Origin: Streptomyces griseus subsp. griseus
GTDB taxonomy: Bacteria > Actinomycetota > Actinomycetes > Streptomycetales > Streptomycetaceae
Direction of reading: 5' to 3'
Assembly: GCF_000720255.1 (NCBI RefSeq)
Contig: NZ_JOJE01000003.1
Span: 310,001-374,000 of the forward strand
DNA: 64,000 bases
Each line of letters begins with the position of its first letter. Positions within the stretch are counted from its first letter, which is position 1. Shown one piece after another: positions 40,567 through 52,480 of this stretch. The notes below the pieces were generated by a model. The model did no database searches and had not been told where the DNA came from. It worked only from the letters and a program-made list of their open reading frames with translations. The translations under genes were made by a program, and so were the position numbers.

Positions 40567-41168
40567 TCGCCTTCGTCAGCGGCCCGGTCGCCGCCCTCGC
40601 CCCCGACTCCGCGGTGGTCGAGGTGGGTGGGATCGGTTTCGCGGTCCAGTGCACTCCCAACACCCTCTCCGGGCTGCGCATGGGACAGCAGACCAAGCTG
40701 GCCACCTCCCTGGTCGTCCGCGAGGACTCGCTGACCCTGTACGGCTTCGCCGACGACGACGAGCGGCAGACCTTCGAGCTGCTCCAGACCGCGAGCGGCG
40801 TCGGCCCCCGTCTGGCCCAGGCGATGCTCGCGGTGCACTCGCCGGACGCGTTGCGCCGGGCCGTGTCCACCGCTGACGAGAAGGCGCTGATCGCCGTCCC
40901 CGGCATCGGCAAGAAGGGCGCCCAGAAGCTGCTCCTGGAGCTGAAGGACCGCCTGGGCGAGCCCATCGGCGCCCCCGCGATCGGCGCCCCGGTCACCCAG
41001 GGCTGGCGCGACCAGCTGCACGCCGCCCTGATCGGCCTGGGGTACGCGACCCGCGAGGCCGACGAGGCCGTGACCGCCGTGGCCCCGCAGGCCGAGGCCG
41101 CCGGGGGCACGCCCCAGGTCGGGCAGTTGCTGAAGGCTGCCCTGCAGACCCTGAACCGCGCCCGCTGA
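40563..41168 (+). CDS. ruvA: Holliday-junction DNA-binding protein RuvA
   Basis: A 201-residue protein of normal length: an OB fold ([26 protein letters not shown]), then two helix-hairpin-helix motifs ([19 protein letters not shown] and [19 protein letters not shown]), and a C-terminal RuvB-contact domain ([18 protein letters not shown]). It recognises the four-way junction and loads RuvB. The ATG overlaps the ruvC stop; ruvB follows after 25 bases. Confidence 0.97.
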   Translation: MIAFVSGPVAALAPDSAVVEVGGIGFAVQCTPNTLSGLRMGQQTKLATSLVVREDSLTLYGFADDDERQTFELLQTASGVGPRLAQAMLAVHSPDALRRAVSTADEKALIAVPGIGKKGAQKLLLELKDRLGEPIGAPAIGAPVTQGWRDQLHAALIGLGYATREADEAVTAVAPQAEAAGGTPQVGQLLKAALQTLNRAR

Positions 41169-41193
41169 CCCCACGACCCCCGAGGCATACGCA

Positions 41194-42264
41194 ATGAACT
41201 GGGACGACACGACCGACACCCCCGCTCCCGAGCGGCTGGTCGGTGCGTCTGCCGACGGCGAGGACCAGGCCGTCGAGGCCGCCCTGCGCCCCAAGGACCT
41301 GGACGAGTTCATCGGCCAGGAGAAGGTCCGCGAACAGCTCGACCTCGTTCTGCGCGCCGCACGCGCGCGCGGCGCCACCGCCGACCACGTGCTGCTCTCC
41401 GGCGCCCCGGGGCTCGGCAAGACCACCCTGTCGATGATCATCGCGGCCGAGATGGGCGCCCCCATCCGCATCACCTCCGGCCCCGCCATCCAGCACGCCG
41501 GCGACCTCGCCGCGATCCTCTCCTCCCTCCAGGAGGGCGAGGTCCTCTTCCTCGACGAGATCCACCGCATGTCGCGGCCCGCCGAGGAGATGCTCTACAT
41601 GGCGATGGAGGACTTCCGCGTCGACGTCATCGTCGGCAAGGGCCCCGGCGCCACCGCCATCCCGTTGGAGCTGCCGCCCTTCACCCTGGTCGGCGCCACC
41701 ACGCGCGCGGGCCTGCTGCCGCCCCCGCTGCGCGACCGCTTCGGCTTCACCGCCCACATGGAGTTCTACGAGCCCGCCGAGCTCCAGCGGGTGATCCACC
41801 GCTCGGCGAGCCTGCTCGACGTCGAGATCGACACCGACGGCGCCGCCGAGATCGCCGGCCGCTCGCGCGGCACGCCCCGGATCGCCAACCGCCTGCTGCG
41901 CCGCGTGCGCGACTACGCCCAGGTCAAGGCCGACGGCGTCATCACGCGCGAGATCTCGGGGGCCGCCCTCGCCGTCTACGAGGTCGACGCCCGAGGCCTC
42001 GACCGGCTGGACCGCGCCGTCCTGGAGGCCCTGCTGAAGCTTTTCGGCGGCGGCCCGGTCGGCCTGTCGACGCTGGCCGTGGCGGTGGGGGAGGAGCGAG
42101 AGACCGTCGAGGAGGTCGCCGAGCCCTTCCTGGTCCGGGAGGGCCTGCTCGCCCGTACTCCGCGCGGACGGGTCGCGACCCCGGCCGCATGGGCGCACCT
42201 CGGCCTGACCCCGCCCCGCTCCGCCACCGGGGGGAACGGCCAGCAGGACCTGTTCGGAACCTGA
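41194..42264 (+). CDS. ruvB: Holliday-junction branch-migration ATPase RuvB
   Basis: A 356-residue AAA+ motor: Walker [10 protein letters not shown] (about residues 71-79), Walker B LFLDEIHR, sensor 1 VGATTRAG, the arginine finger region LRDRFGF, and a C-terminal winged helix. It drives branch migration with RuvA. The N terminus ([25 protein letters not shown]) is the usual acidic variable tail. It is the third gene of ruvCAB. Confidence 0.98.
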   Translation: MNWDDTTDTPAPERLVGASADGEDQAVEAALRPKDLDEFIGQEKVREQLDLVLRAARARGATADHVLLSGAPGLGKTTLSMIIAAEMGAPIRITSGPAIQHAGDLAAILSSLQEGEVLFLDEIHRMSRPAEEMLYMAMEDFRVDVIVGKGPGATAIPLELPPFTLVGATTRAGLLPPPLRDRFGFTAHMEFYEPAELQRVIHRSASLLDVEIDTDGAAEIAGRSRGTPRIANRLLRRVRDYAQVKADGVITREISGAALAVYEVDARGLDRLDRAVLEALLKLFGGGPVGLSTLAVAVGEERETVEEVAEPFLVREGLLARTPRGRVATPAAWAHLGLTPPRSATGGNGQQDLFGT

Positions 42265-42381
42265 CAGTCCGCAGGGTGTCCCCGTCGCCGACCCGGGACC
42301 TGGCCGTACAGTGGCCGTGACACCGGCAGAACAATGGTGGCGACATCGGCCGGGTCAGGAACCCGGGTGCCATGCTGAGCG

Positions 42382-42411
42382 TTGTTCCTTGCACGCGGAC
42401 TCGCTTAGACT
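42382..42411 (+). promoter_or_regulatory. Candidate promoter of the yajC-secDF operon
   Basis: TTGTTC (42382-42387), 18 bases, TAGACT (42406-42411), about 88 bases ahead of the yajC GTG in a 234-bp gap that holds no gene. A reasonable vegetative-type promoter. Confidence 0.45.
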
Positions 42412-42498
42412 CCGCCGATGCCGCCTTTGTCGGCGGCACCCACACCCCAATCATCCAGGCCGCTCATCATCGCGGTCACGTGAAGGAAGTACCGACCC

Positions 42499-42987
42499 GT
42501 GAGTCTCGTGACCCTCCTCCCGTTCATCGTGCTCATCGGGGCCATGTTCCTGATGACTCGGTCGGCGAAGAAGAAGCAGCAGCAGGCCGCCGACATGCGC
42601 AACCAGATGCAGCCAGGCAGCGGAGTCCGCACCATCGGGGGCATCTACGCGACGGTGAAGGAGGTCAACGAGGAAACGGTCCTCGTCGACGCCGGCCCGG
42701 GTGTGGAACTGCTCTTCGCCAAGAACGCCATCGGTGCCGTGCTGTCCGACGACGAGTACAACCGCATCGTCCACGGCGTCGAGCACGACCTGAAGTCCGA
42801 CACCGACATCATCCCGGACGACGCCTCCTCCCTCACCGAGACCGACGGCTCCGCCGACGAAGCTGCCGCCGCCTCCGACGACAAGTCCGTCGACCTCGGC
42901 AAGAAGGACGAGGCCGAGGAGACGCCCGCCGAGGCCAAGGCCGACGAAGAGCCGAAGAAGACCGAGGGCGACTCCGACGCGAAGTAG
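42499..42987 (+). CDS. yajC: Preprotein translocase subunit YajC
   Basis: A 162-residue protein with one N-terminal membrane helix (LVTLLPFIVLIGAMFLMTRSAKKK, residues 3-26), then the conserved cytoplasmic small beta domain (MQPGSGVRTIGGIYATVKEVNEETVLVDAGPGVELLFAKNAIGAV). A long acidic, low-complexity tail follows (about 110-162), not present in most YajC proteins. It is an accessory part of the Sec export complex with SecD and SecF, encoded just downstream. Confidence 0.93.
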   Translation: MSLVTLLPFIVLIGAMFLMTRSAKKKQQQAADMRNQMQPGSGVRTIGGIYATVKEVNEETVLVDAGPGVELLFAKNAIGAVLSDDEYNRIVHGVEHDLKSDTDIIPDDASSLTETDGSADEAAAASDDKSVDLGKKDEAEETPAEAKADEEPKKTEGDSDAK

Positions 42988-43117
42988 TCATGTCCCGGGG
43001 CGCGCGGGCCGGTCTGGCGCGCCCCACGACGTGCCTCCCGCACGGGATCCCGACACCATGTCATGGCCGCCACCGCGCTGACTCGGCGCCGGGCGGCCCG
43101 AGAGGGAGTACGAGAAG

Positions 43118-44902
43118 GTGGCAGCACCCAAGAAGGGCCGGAGTGCGAGTGCCCAGAGCAAGCCAGGGCGCTCGCTGGCCCTGATCCTGATCGCCATCGT
43201 GGCGCTCACCGGAGGCATGTTCGCCGCCGGGCACACGACCCCGCGCCTCGGCATCGACCTCGCCGGTGGTACCAGCATCACGCTGGAGGCGAAGGCCGAC
43301 CAGGGGTCCGCGATCAACAAGGCCAACATGGACACCGCGGTCGAGATCATGAACCGCCGTGTCAACGGCCTGGGCGTCTCCGAGGCGGAGGTGCAGACCC
43401 AGGGCGAACGCAACATCATCGTGAACATCCCCAAGGGCACCAACTCCAAGGAAGCCCGGGACCAGGTCGGCACCACCGCGAAGCTGTACTTCCGTCCGGT
43501 CCTCGCCCAGGAGGCGACCGGTTCGGCGGCGAGCCCCTCGCCGAGCCCCTCCGCGAGCGGCTCGTCCAGCGCGTCTCCGAGCCCCTCCGCCAGCGCCTCG
43601 CCGAAGGAGAAGGCGTCCTCCTCCGCATCGCCCTCCCCGTCGGCCTCCGCCACCTCACAGGGCCGCTCCGTCACCGACGCCCTGAAGGCCGACTCCACCC
43701 CGTCGGCGTCCGCATCGGCCAGTGGCAAGGCCTCTCCCAGCCCCTCCGCCTCGGCGAGCGGCGGCGCCGGCAACGACGCCACCGCCAAGCTCCAGGCGCA
43801 GTACGCCGCACTGGACTGCTCCAAGGAGTCGGTCCGCGCCACCGCCGGCAAGAACGCCAAGCCGGGTGACCCGACCGTGGCCTGCGGTGAGGTCGACAAG
43901 GTCTGGTACAAGTACGTGCTCGGCCCGGCCGCCGTCGACGGCACCGAGGTGAAGAAGGCCTCGGCGGTCTTCGACACCCAGACGGCCGCCGGCTGGCAGG
44001 TCAACATGACCTTCACAGGCAAGGGCGCGAAGAAGTTCGGCGACGTCACCGGCCAGCTCGCGAAGAACCCGGCCCCGCCGCAGAACGAGTTCGGCATCGT
44101 CCTCGACGGTCAGGTCGTCTCCAGCCCGACCGTCAGGACGGCCATCACCGGCGGTCAGGCCCAGATCTCCGGCAGCTTCACGCAGGAAGAAGCCCAGAAC
44201 CTCGCCAACATGCTGTCGTACGGCGCGCTCCCGCTCTCCTTCAAGGAGCAGAGTGTGACCACGGTGACCGCGGCCCTCGGCGGTGAGCAACTGCACGCCG
44301 GTCTCCTCGCCGGCGCGATCGGCCTCGCGCTGGTCGTCATCTACCTGGTGGCCTACTACCGCGGCCTGTCGATGATCGCGATCGCCTCGCTGCTCGTCTC
44401 CGCGGCCCTGACCTACGTGATCATGTCGCTGCTCGGCCCGGCCATCAACTTCGCGCTGAACCTGCCGGCCGTCTGCGGTGCGATCGTCGCCATCGGTATC
44501 ACCGCCGACTCGTTCATCGTGTACTTCGAACGCATCCGGGACGAGATCCGCGAGGGCCGCACCCTGCGCCCCGCTGTCGAGCGGGCCTGGCCGCGCGCCC
44601 GGCGCACCATCCTGGTCTCCGACTTCGTGTCGTTCCTCGCCGCCGCGGTGCTGTTCATCGTCACCGTCGGCAAGGTCCAGGGCTTCGCGTTCACGCTGGG
44701 TCTGACCACCGTCCTCGACGTCGTCGTGGTCTTCTTCTTCACCAAGCCGCTGATGACGCTGCTGGCCCGCCGCAAGTTCTTCGCGGACGGCAACAAGTGG
44801 TCCGGCCTCGACCCGAAGAGCCTGGGTGCCAAGCCGCCCCTGCGCCGTACCCGCCGTCCCGCCGGTCCCGCCGCCGGCCCCGTCGAGACCAAGGAGGCGT
44901 GA
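43118..44902 (+). CDS. secD: Protein translocase subunit SecD
   Basis: A 594-residue SecD. The first helix (residues 14-34) leads to the exported region starting GIDLAGGTSITLEA. A Ser/Pro/Ala-rich linker (about residues 132-216) interrupts it, and a beta domain (FDTQTAAGWQVNMTFTGKGAKKFG) follows. Then come five membrane helices with ITADSFIVYFERIRDEIREGRTLRPAVERAW. SecDF uses the proton motive force to pull exported proteins outward after SecA. It begins at a GTG; secF starts at once after. Confidence 0.97.
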   Translation: MAAPKKGRSASAQSKPGRSLALILIAIVALTGGMFAAGHTTPRLGIDLAGGTSITLEAKADQGSAINKANMDTAVEIMNRRVNGLGVSEAEVQTQGERNIIVNIPKGTNSKEARDQVGTTAKLYFRPVLAQEATGSAASPSPSPSASGSSSASPSPSASASPKEKASSSASPSPSASATSQGRSVTDALKADSTPSASASASGKASPSPSASASGGAGNDATAKLQAQYAALDCSKESVRATAGKNAKPGDPTVACGEVDKVWYKYVLGPAAVDGTEVKKASAVFDTQTAAGWQVNMTFTGKGAKKFGDVTGQLAKNPAPPQNEFGIVLDGQVVSSPTVRTAITGGQAQISGSFTQEEAQNLANMLSYGALPLSFKEQSVTTVTAALGGEQLHAGLLAGAIGLALVVIYLVAYYRGLSMIAIASLLVSAALTYVIMSLLGPAINFALNLPAVCGAIVAIGITADSFIVYFERIRDEIREGRTLRPAVERAWPRARRTILVSDFVSFLAAAVLFIVTVGKVQGFAFTLGLTTVLDVVVVFFFTKPLMTLLARRKFFADGNKWSGLDPKSLGAKPPLRRTRRPAGPAAGPVETKEA

Positions 44903-44904
44903 GC

Positions 44905-46008
44905 GTGTCGAAACTCGGCAGCATCGGCGCCCGTCTGCACCGTGGTGAGATCAGCTACGACTTCATCGGCCACCGCAAGCTCTGGTACGGCATCTCGATC
45001 CTGATCACCATCACGGCCATCCTCGGCCTGACGGTGCGAGGCCTGAACATGGGCATCGACTTCCAGGGCGGTGCCGTCTTCACCACCCCGAAGACCAGCG
45101 TGTCCGTCGCCCAGGCGGAGGACTACGCGCGGGACGCGTCCGGCCATGACGCCGTCGTGCAGAAGCTCGGCAACGACACGCTGCGCATCCAGATCGCCGG
45201 CATGGACACCCAGCAGTCCGACGAGATCAAGGACAAGCTCGCCGCCGACTTCAAGGTCGACTCCGAGAAGATCGCCGCCGACCTCGTCGGTCCCAGTTGG
45301 GGCGACCAGATCGCCAACAAGGCCTGGCAGGGCCTGGGGATCTTCATGGTCCTGGTCGTGATCTACCTGGCGATCGCATTCGAGTGGCGCATGGCCATCG
45401 CCGCGCTCGTCGCCCTGATCCACGACATCACCATCACCGTCGGCATCTACGCCCTCGTCGGCTTCGAGGTCACGCCCGGCACGGTCATCGGTCTGCTGAC
45501 GATCCTCGGTTACTCGCTCTACGACACGGTCGTCGTCTTCGACAGCCTCAAGGAGCAGACGAAGGACCTCACCAAGCAGACCCGCTTCACCTACAGCGAC
45601 GTCGCCAACCGCTCGATCAACAGCACCCTGGTCCGCTCCATCAACACCACGGTGGTCGCGCTGCTGCCGGTGGCTGGCCTGTTGTTCATCGGCGGCGGTG
45701 TCCTCGGCGCGGGCACGCTCAACGACATCTCGCTGTCGCTGTTCGTCGGCCTCGCGGCCGGTGCGTACTCCTCGATCTTCATCGCCACCCCGCTCGTCGC
45801 CGACCTCAAGGAGCGCGAGCCGCAGATGAAGGCCCTCAGGAAGCGCGTCCTGGCCAAGCGGGCCCAGGCCGCCACCGACGAGGAGATCGAGACGTCGCGT
45901 CCCGTCGCCGATGACTCCGAGGACGCCGCTCCCGCGGTCGTCGGGCCCCGCAACCAGCCCGCCGCCCGCAACCGCGGCCGCGGTCGCCCCTCCGGGAAGC
46001 GCCGATGA
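44905..46008 (+). CDS. secF: Protein translocase subunit SecF
   Basis: A 367-residue SecF with six helices and the signatures GIDFQGGAVF and LLTILGYSLYDTVVVFDSLKEQ, plus RSINTTVVALLPVAGLLFIGGG. It works with SecD in export. The GTG at 44905 is preferred to one at 44899 because AAGGAGG is seven bases upstream. The basic, Arg/Pro-rich C-terminal tail is cytoplasmic. The stop overlaps the apt ATG. Confidence 0.97.
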   Translation: MSKLGSIGARLHRGEISYDFIGHRKLWYGISILITITAILGLTVRGLNMGIDFQGGAVFTTPKTSVSVAQAEDYARDASGHDAVVQKLGNDTLRIQIAGMDTQQSDEIKDKLAADFKVDSEKIAADLVGPSWGDQIANKAWQGLGIFMVLVVIYLAIAFEWRMAIAALVALIHDITITVGIYALVGFEVTPGTVIGLLTILGYSLYDTVVVFDSLKEQTKDLTKQTRFTYSDVANRSINSTLVRSINTTVVALLPVAGLLFIGGGVLGAGTLNDISLSLFVGLAAGAYSSIFIATPLVADLKEREPQMKALRKRVLAKRAQAATDEEIETSRPVADDSEDAAPAVVGPRNQPAARNRGRGRPSGKRR

Positions 46009-46544
46009 CCGACGTCAAGGAACTGCTGCTCAGCCGAATCCGTGACGTGGCGGACTACCCGGAGCCGGGCGTGATGTTCAAGGACATCACCCCGCTCCTG
46101 GCGGACCCGGGGGCGTTCACCGCGCTCACCGACGCGTTCGCGGAGATCGCCGAACGGACCGGCGCCACCAAGGTCGTCGGCCTGGAGGCCCGCGGCTTCA
46201 TCCTCGGTGCCCCGGTCGCCGTCCGGGCGGGCCTCGGCTTCATCCCCGTACGCAAGGCGGGCAAGCTCCCCGGAGCCACCCTGGCCCAGGCGTACGACCT
46301 GGAGTACGGCTCCGCCGAGATCGAGGTGCACGCGGAGGACCTCTGCGGGGACGATCGCGTGTTGGTGGTTGATGACGTGCTGGCCACCGGCGGGACCGCC
46401 GAGGCGTCGATCAAGCTCATCCACCGCGCGGGTGCCCAGGTCGCGGGCGTCGCCGTCCTGATGGAGCTCAGCTTCCTCGACGGACGGGCCAGGCTGGAGG
46501 CGGCCCTCGACGGTGCGCCGCTGGAGTCGCTGCTCACCATTTGA
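46005..46544 (+). CDS. apt: Adenine phosphoribosyltransferase
   Basis: A 179-residue type I phosphoribosyltransferase with the PRPP loop VLVVDDVLATGGT (about residues 119-131), FKDITPLL at the N terminus and GLEARGFILGAPVA. It makes AMP from adenine and PRPP. It starts within the secF stop (ATGA). Placement ahead of relA, which makes ppGpp from GTP/GDP, is conserved in actinobacteria. Confidence 0.97.
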   Translation: MTDVKELLLSRIRDVADYPEPGVMFKDITPLLADPGAFTALTDAFAEIAERTGATKVVGLEARGFILGAPVAVRAGLGFIPVRKAGKLPGATLAQAYDLEYGSAEIEVHAEDLCGDDRVLVVDDVLATGGTAEASIKLIHRAGAQVAGVAVLMELSFLDGRARLEAALDGAPLESLLTI

Positions 46545-46580
46545 TCACCGGCACGACAGCCGCGCGCCAGGTACACCGCG

Positions 46581-46613
46581 GAGGCGGACCCGGAGGAATC
46601 CGGCGTCCGCCTC
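46581..46613 (+). terminator. Terminator between apt and relA
   Basis: A 9-bp outer stem GAGGCGGAC/GTCCGCCTC (46581-46589 with 46605-46613) with an inner CGGA/TCCG pair, followed by TTGTGTTTCTT. One of the few hairpins here with a T-rich tail. It may limit read-through into relA. Confidence 0.7.
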
Positions 46614-46733
46614 TTGTGTTTCTTGGGTAGACGGCCCTCACATCAGCCTGAAGGGGACCCTGGAGCCCAGGATCGCTACGATGGGTTCTCCGGAGCCTGA
46701 CCGGGGGACCCGGATCGCGCACGAGGAGTCCTC

Positions 46734-49304
<2,571 letters not shown>

Positions 49305-49342
49305 GGCTGTCGGAAAAACGCCGTAGCACCTCCGGCAACGCG

Positions 49343-49375
49343 AGAGGCCCCCGTACACGATGTACGGGGGCCTCT
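49343..49375. terminator. Bidirectional terminator between relA and the DUF349 gene
   Basis: A perfect 15-bp stem (49343-49357 with 49361-49375) and 3-base loop CGA, between two convergent genes. Confidence 0.9.
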
Positions 49376-49399
49376 TCGTCGCCCGTGGCGGTCCGGAGG

Positions 49400-50629
49400 T
49401 CAGCCGCCGAACTCCTGCAGGCCCTTCAGAGCCTGGTCGAGCAGCGCCTGACGGCCCTCGAGCTCACGCTCCAGCTTCTCGGCCCGCGCGGTGTTGCCCT
49501 GCGCCCGCGCGGTCTCGATCTGGCCCGTCAGCTTGTCCACGGCGGCCTGGAGCTGGCCGGTCAGACCCTCGGCACGCGCGCGTGCCTCCGGGTTCGTCCG
49601 GCGCCACTCGGCCTCCTCGGCCTCCTGAATGGCCCGCTCGACCGAGTGCATACGGCCCTCGACCTTCGGCCGGGCGTCCCGCGGGACATGGCCGATGGCC
49701 TCCCAGCGCTCGTTGATCGAGCGGAACGCGGCGCGGGCGGCCTTGAGGTCCGACACCGGGAGGATCTTCTCGGCCTCCTCGGCCAGCTCCTCCTTCAGCT
49801 TCAGGTTCTCGGCCTGCTCGGCGTCCCGCTCGGCGAACACCGAACTGCGCGCGGCGAAGAAGACGTCCTGGGCGCCGCGGAAGCGGTTCCACAGGTCGTC
49901 CTCGTGCTCGCGCTGGGCACGGCCCGCCGCCTTCCACTCCGCCATCAGCTCGCGGTAGCGGGCGGCCGTCGGGCCCCAGTCCGTCGAGTTCGACAGCGAC
50001 TCGGCCTCGGCGACCAGCCGCTCCTTGATCCTGCGTGCCTCCTCGCGCTGCGCGTCCAGCTGCGCGAAGTGCGCCTTGCGACGCTTGGAGAACGCCGACC
50101 GCGCGTGCGAGAAGCGGTGCCACAGCTCGTCGTCCGACTTGCGGTCGAGCCGCGGCAGCGACTTCCAGGTGTCCACCAGCGAGCGCAGCCGCTCACCGGC
50201 GGCCCGCCACTGGTCGGACTGGGCCAGCTGCTCCGCCTCGGTCACCAGGTCCTCCTTGGCCTGGCGTGCCGCGTCGGACTGCTTGGCCCGCTGCGCCTTG
50301 CGCTCCTCACGGCGCGCCTCGACGGTCCGCACGAGCTTGTCGAGCCGGGTCCGCAGGGCGTCCAGATCGCCCACCACGTGGTGCGCGTCGACCTGCTCGC
50401 GGATGTGGTCGATGGCGACCTGGGCGTCCTTGGCCGACAGATCGGTGGTCTGCACTCGCTTTTCGAGGAGGCCGATCTCGACAACCAGGCCCTCGTACTT
50501 GCGCTCGAAGTAGGCCAGCGCCTCCTCGGGGGAGCCGGCCTGCCAGGAACCGACGACCTGCTCGCCGTCGGCCGTACGCACGTACACGGTCCCCGTCTCG
50601 TCGACGCGGCCCCACGGGTCGCTGCTCAC
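49400..50629 (-). CDS. DUF349 domain protein
   Basis: A 409-residue, highly charged, helical protein with three to four repeats of a DUF349-type unit (pattern WRAAGERLRSLVDTWKSL..LDRKSDDELWHRFSHARSAF; ...WGPTAARYRELMAEWKAAGRAQREHEDDLWNRFRGAQDVF). The repeats make long coiled helices. Homologues of DUF349 are known but biochemically undefined. The short N-terminal DPWGRVDETGTVYVRTADGEQVVGSWQAG is a conserved start. GTG start at 50629. Confidence 0.92.
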   Translation of the reverse strand: MSSDPWGRVDETGTVYVRTADGEQVVGSWQAGSPEEALAYFERKYEGLVVEIGLLEKRVQTTDLSAKDAQVAIDHIREQVDAHHVVGDLDALRTRLDKLVRTVEARREERKAQRAKQSDAARQAKEDLVTEAEQLAQSDQWRAAGERLRSLVDTWKSLPRLDRKSDDELWHRFSHARSAFSKRRKAHFAQLDAQREEARRIKERLVAEAESLSNSTDWGPTAARYRELMAEWKAAGRAQREHEDDLWNRFRGAQDVFFAARSSVFAERDAEQAENLKLKEELAEEAEKILPVSDLKAARAAFRSINERWEAIGHVPRDARPKVEGRMHSVERAIQEAEEAEWRRTNPEARARAEGLTGQLQAAVDKLTGQIETARAQGNTARAEKLERELEGRQALLDQALKGLQEFGG

Positions 50630-50773
50630 AGCGCCTCCTCCACATGATGCCTGCGGAGGGCCTCAGCACCCCCGGGCATCGTCCACAGTTTCGTCACGGC
50701 CAACATAGGCGACCAGCGGGTTACCTGTCCGCATCCAGCGCGACCGAAATTGCGCAGTTGGCCGTCCTGGTCG

Positions 50774-51589
50774 TCAGGACTTCGAGACCGTCGCCCTGTT
50801 GATCACGACCGTCGCGTTCGGGGCGCCGTCCCCCTGGCCGGTGCTCTCACCCGCGGCGGCGATCTTCTTCAGAACGGCCATGCCTGATTCGGAAACGGTA
50901 CCGAACGGTGTGTAGCTGGGCGGAAGCTGACTGTCCTGGTACACGAGGAAGAACTGGCTGCCGCCGCTGTGCGGCTGCCCGGTGTTCGCCATCGCCACCG
51001 TGCCGGCCGGGTAGACGTTGCCCTTGAGGCTCTTGTCCTTCAGGTTCTCGTCCGGAATCGTGTAGCCGGGACCGCCGCTGCCGCTGCCCGTCGGGTCGCC
51101 GCACTGGAGCACGTAGATGGTGTTCGAGGTCAGCCGGTGGCACTTCGTGTGGTCGAAGTAGCCCTTGCCCGCGAGGAAGTCGAACGAGTTCACGGTGTGC
51201 GGGGCCGCCGACGCCTTCAGGGCGATGTCTATGTCACCGCAGGTCGTGGCGAGCTTCATCGTGTACTTCGCCGACTTGTCGATCGTGAGCGCCGGCTCCT
51301 TCTTCCAGCTCTCCGTCTTGACCTTGCCCGCGGCCGGCTTCGCGCACGGGTCCTTCGCGGCGCTGGGGGAGGCGGACGGGCTCGCTTCCGAGCTCGCGTT
51401 CGCCTTGTCGTCGTCCTTGAGGACGCCCGTCGTGTACAGGGCCAGGCTGCCGATCAGGATCACGCCGAGCACGGACGCGATCACCGAGTTGCGCACACGC
51501 GCCTTGCGCCGCGCGGCAGTGCGCCGCTGCTGCTGCCGCAAGAACTTCTCCCGGGCGAGCTGACGCTTCCGCTGTTCCTGGGTGACCAC
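50774..51589 (-). CDS. Membrane-anchored cyclophilin-type peptidyl-prolyl isomerase
   Basis: A 271-residue protein. The basic cytoplasmic head (residues 1-33) and one helix (about 34-56, VIASVLGVILIGSLALYTTGVL) anchor it; a Ser/Ala linker leads to a cyclophilin fold (TTCGDIDIALKASAAPHTVNSFDFLAGKGYFDHTKCHRLT, GGPGYTIPDENL, GTVAMANTGQPHSGGSQFFLVY). It would isomerise proline bonds in exported proteins outside the membrane. The GTG at 51589 has GAGGAG ahead. It is divergent from the MBL gene. Confidence 0.93.
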   Translation of the reverse strand: MVTQEQRKRQLAREKFLRQQQRRTAARRKARVRNSVIASVLGVILIGSLALYTTGVLKDDDKANASSEASPSASPSAAKDPCAKPAAGKVKTESWKKEPALTIDKSAKYTMKLATTCGDIDIALKASAAPHTVNSFDFLAGKGYFDHTKCHRLTSNTIYVLQCGDPTGSGSGGPGYTIPDENLKDKSLKGNVYPAGTVAMANTGQPHSGGSQFFLVYQDSQLPPSYTPFGTVSESGMAVLKKIAAAGESTGQGDGAPNATVVINRATVSKS

Positions 51590-51756
51590 CGGGTTCTCTC
51601 CTCGTGCGTCTCGTACGTCGACTGGGACGCGTGCGTCTTGTGAGCCGACCGCCTGCGTGTGCCCCGTACCGTATATGGGTTCGCTGAGGAATCGGCAGCG
51701 CCGGTAGGCTCTGACGACAGTTGTAGCCGCCCGAATCGACACAACGAAGGACGATC

Positions 51757-52467
51757 GTGCTCATTGCCGGGTTCCCCGCCGGGGCCTGGGGGACGAACTG
51801 TTATCTCGTCGCCCCCGCCGCCGGTGAGGAGTGCGTGATCATCGACCCTGGCCACCAGGCCACCCAAAGCGTCGAGGAAACGCTGAAGAAGCATCGGCTC
51901 AAGCCCGTCGCCGTCGTCCTCACCCACGGCCACATCGACCACGTGGCCTCGGTCGTCCCGGTGTGCGGCGCGCACGACGTACCGGCCTGGATCCACCCCG
52001 AGGACCGCTACATGATGAGCGACCCGGAGAAGGCGCTCGGCCGCTCCATCGGGATGCCGCTGATGGGCGAGCTCACCGTGGGGGAGCCGGACGACGTCAA
52101 GGAGCTGGCCGACGGCGCGAAGCTGGAACTGGCCGGTCTGGAGCTGTCCGTCACGCACGCGCCCGGCCATACCAAGGGGTCGGTGACGTTCAGGATGCCC
52201 GAGGCCGCCGACGTCCCGTCGGTCTTCTTCTCGGGCGACCTGCTCTTCGCCGGCTCCATCGGACGCACCGACCTGCCCGGCGGTGACATGGCCGAGATGC
52301 TCGACTCGCTGGCCCGCGTGTGCCTGCCGCTCGACGACTCGACCGTGGTGCTGTCCGGCCACGGCCCCCAGACGACCATCGGCCAGGAGCGCGCCACCAA
52401 CCCGTATCTGCGGCAGGTGGCCGCCGGCGGCCAGGGAGCGACCCAGGCTCCCCGACGAGGAATGTGA
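51757..52467 (+). CDS. Metallo-beta-lactamase-fold hydrolase
   Basis: A 236-residue MBL-fold protein with the zinc motif [11 protein letters not shown] (H-x-H-x-D-H, about residues 56-62), then [16 protein letters not shown], and a late SGHGPQTT histidine. This set of ligands suggests a glyoxalase II-like or related hydrolase; the substrate is not known. It starts at a GTG (51757), with a -10-like TAGGCT at 51705-51710. It lies 13 bases ahead of hisS and so is probably co-transcribed with it. Confidence 0.92.
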   Translation: MLIAGFPAGAWGTNCYLVAPAAGEECVIIDPGHQATQSVEETLKKHRLKPVAVVLTHGHIDHVASVVPVCGAHDVPAWIHPEDRYMMSDPEKALGRSIGMPLMGELTVGEPDDVKELADGAKLELAGLELSVTHAPGHTKGSVTFRMPEAADVPSVFFSGDLLFAGSIGRTDLPGGDMAEMLDSLARVCLPLDDSTVVLSGHGPQTTIGQERATNPYLRQVAAGGQGATQAPRRGM

Positions 52468-52480
52468 CGAGAGACTTCCC

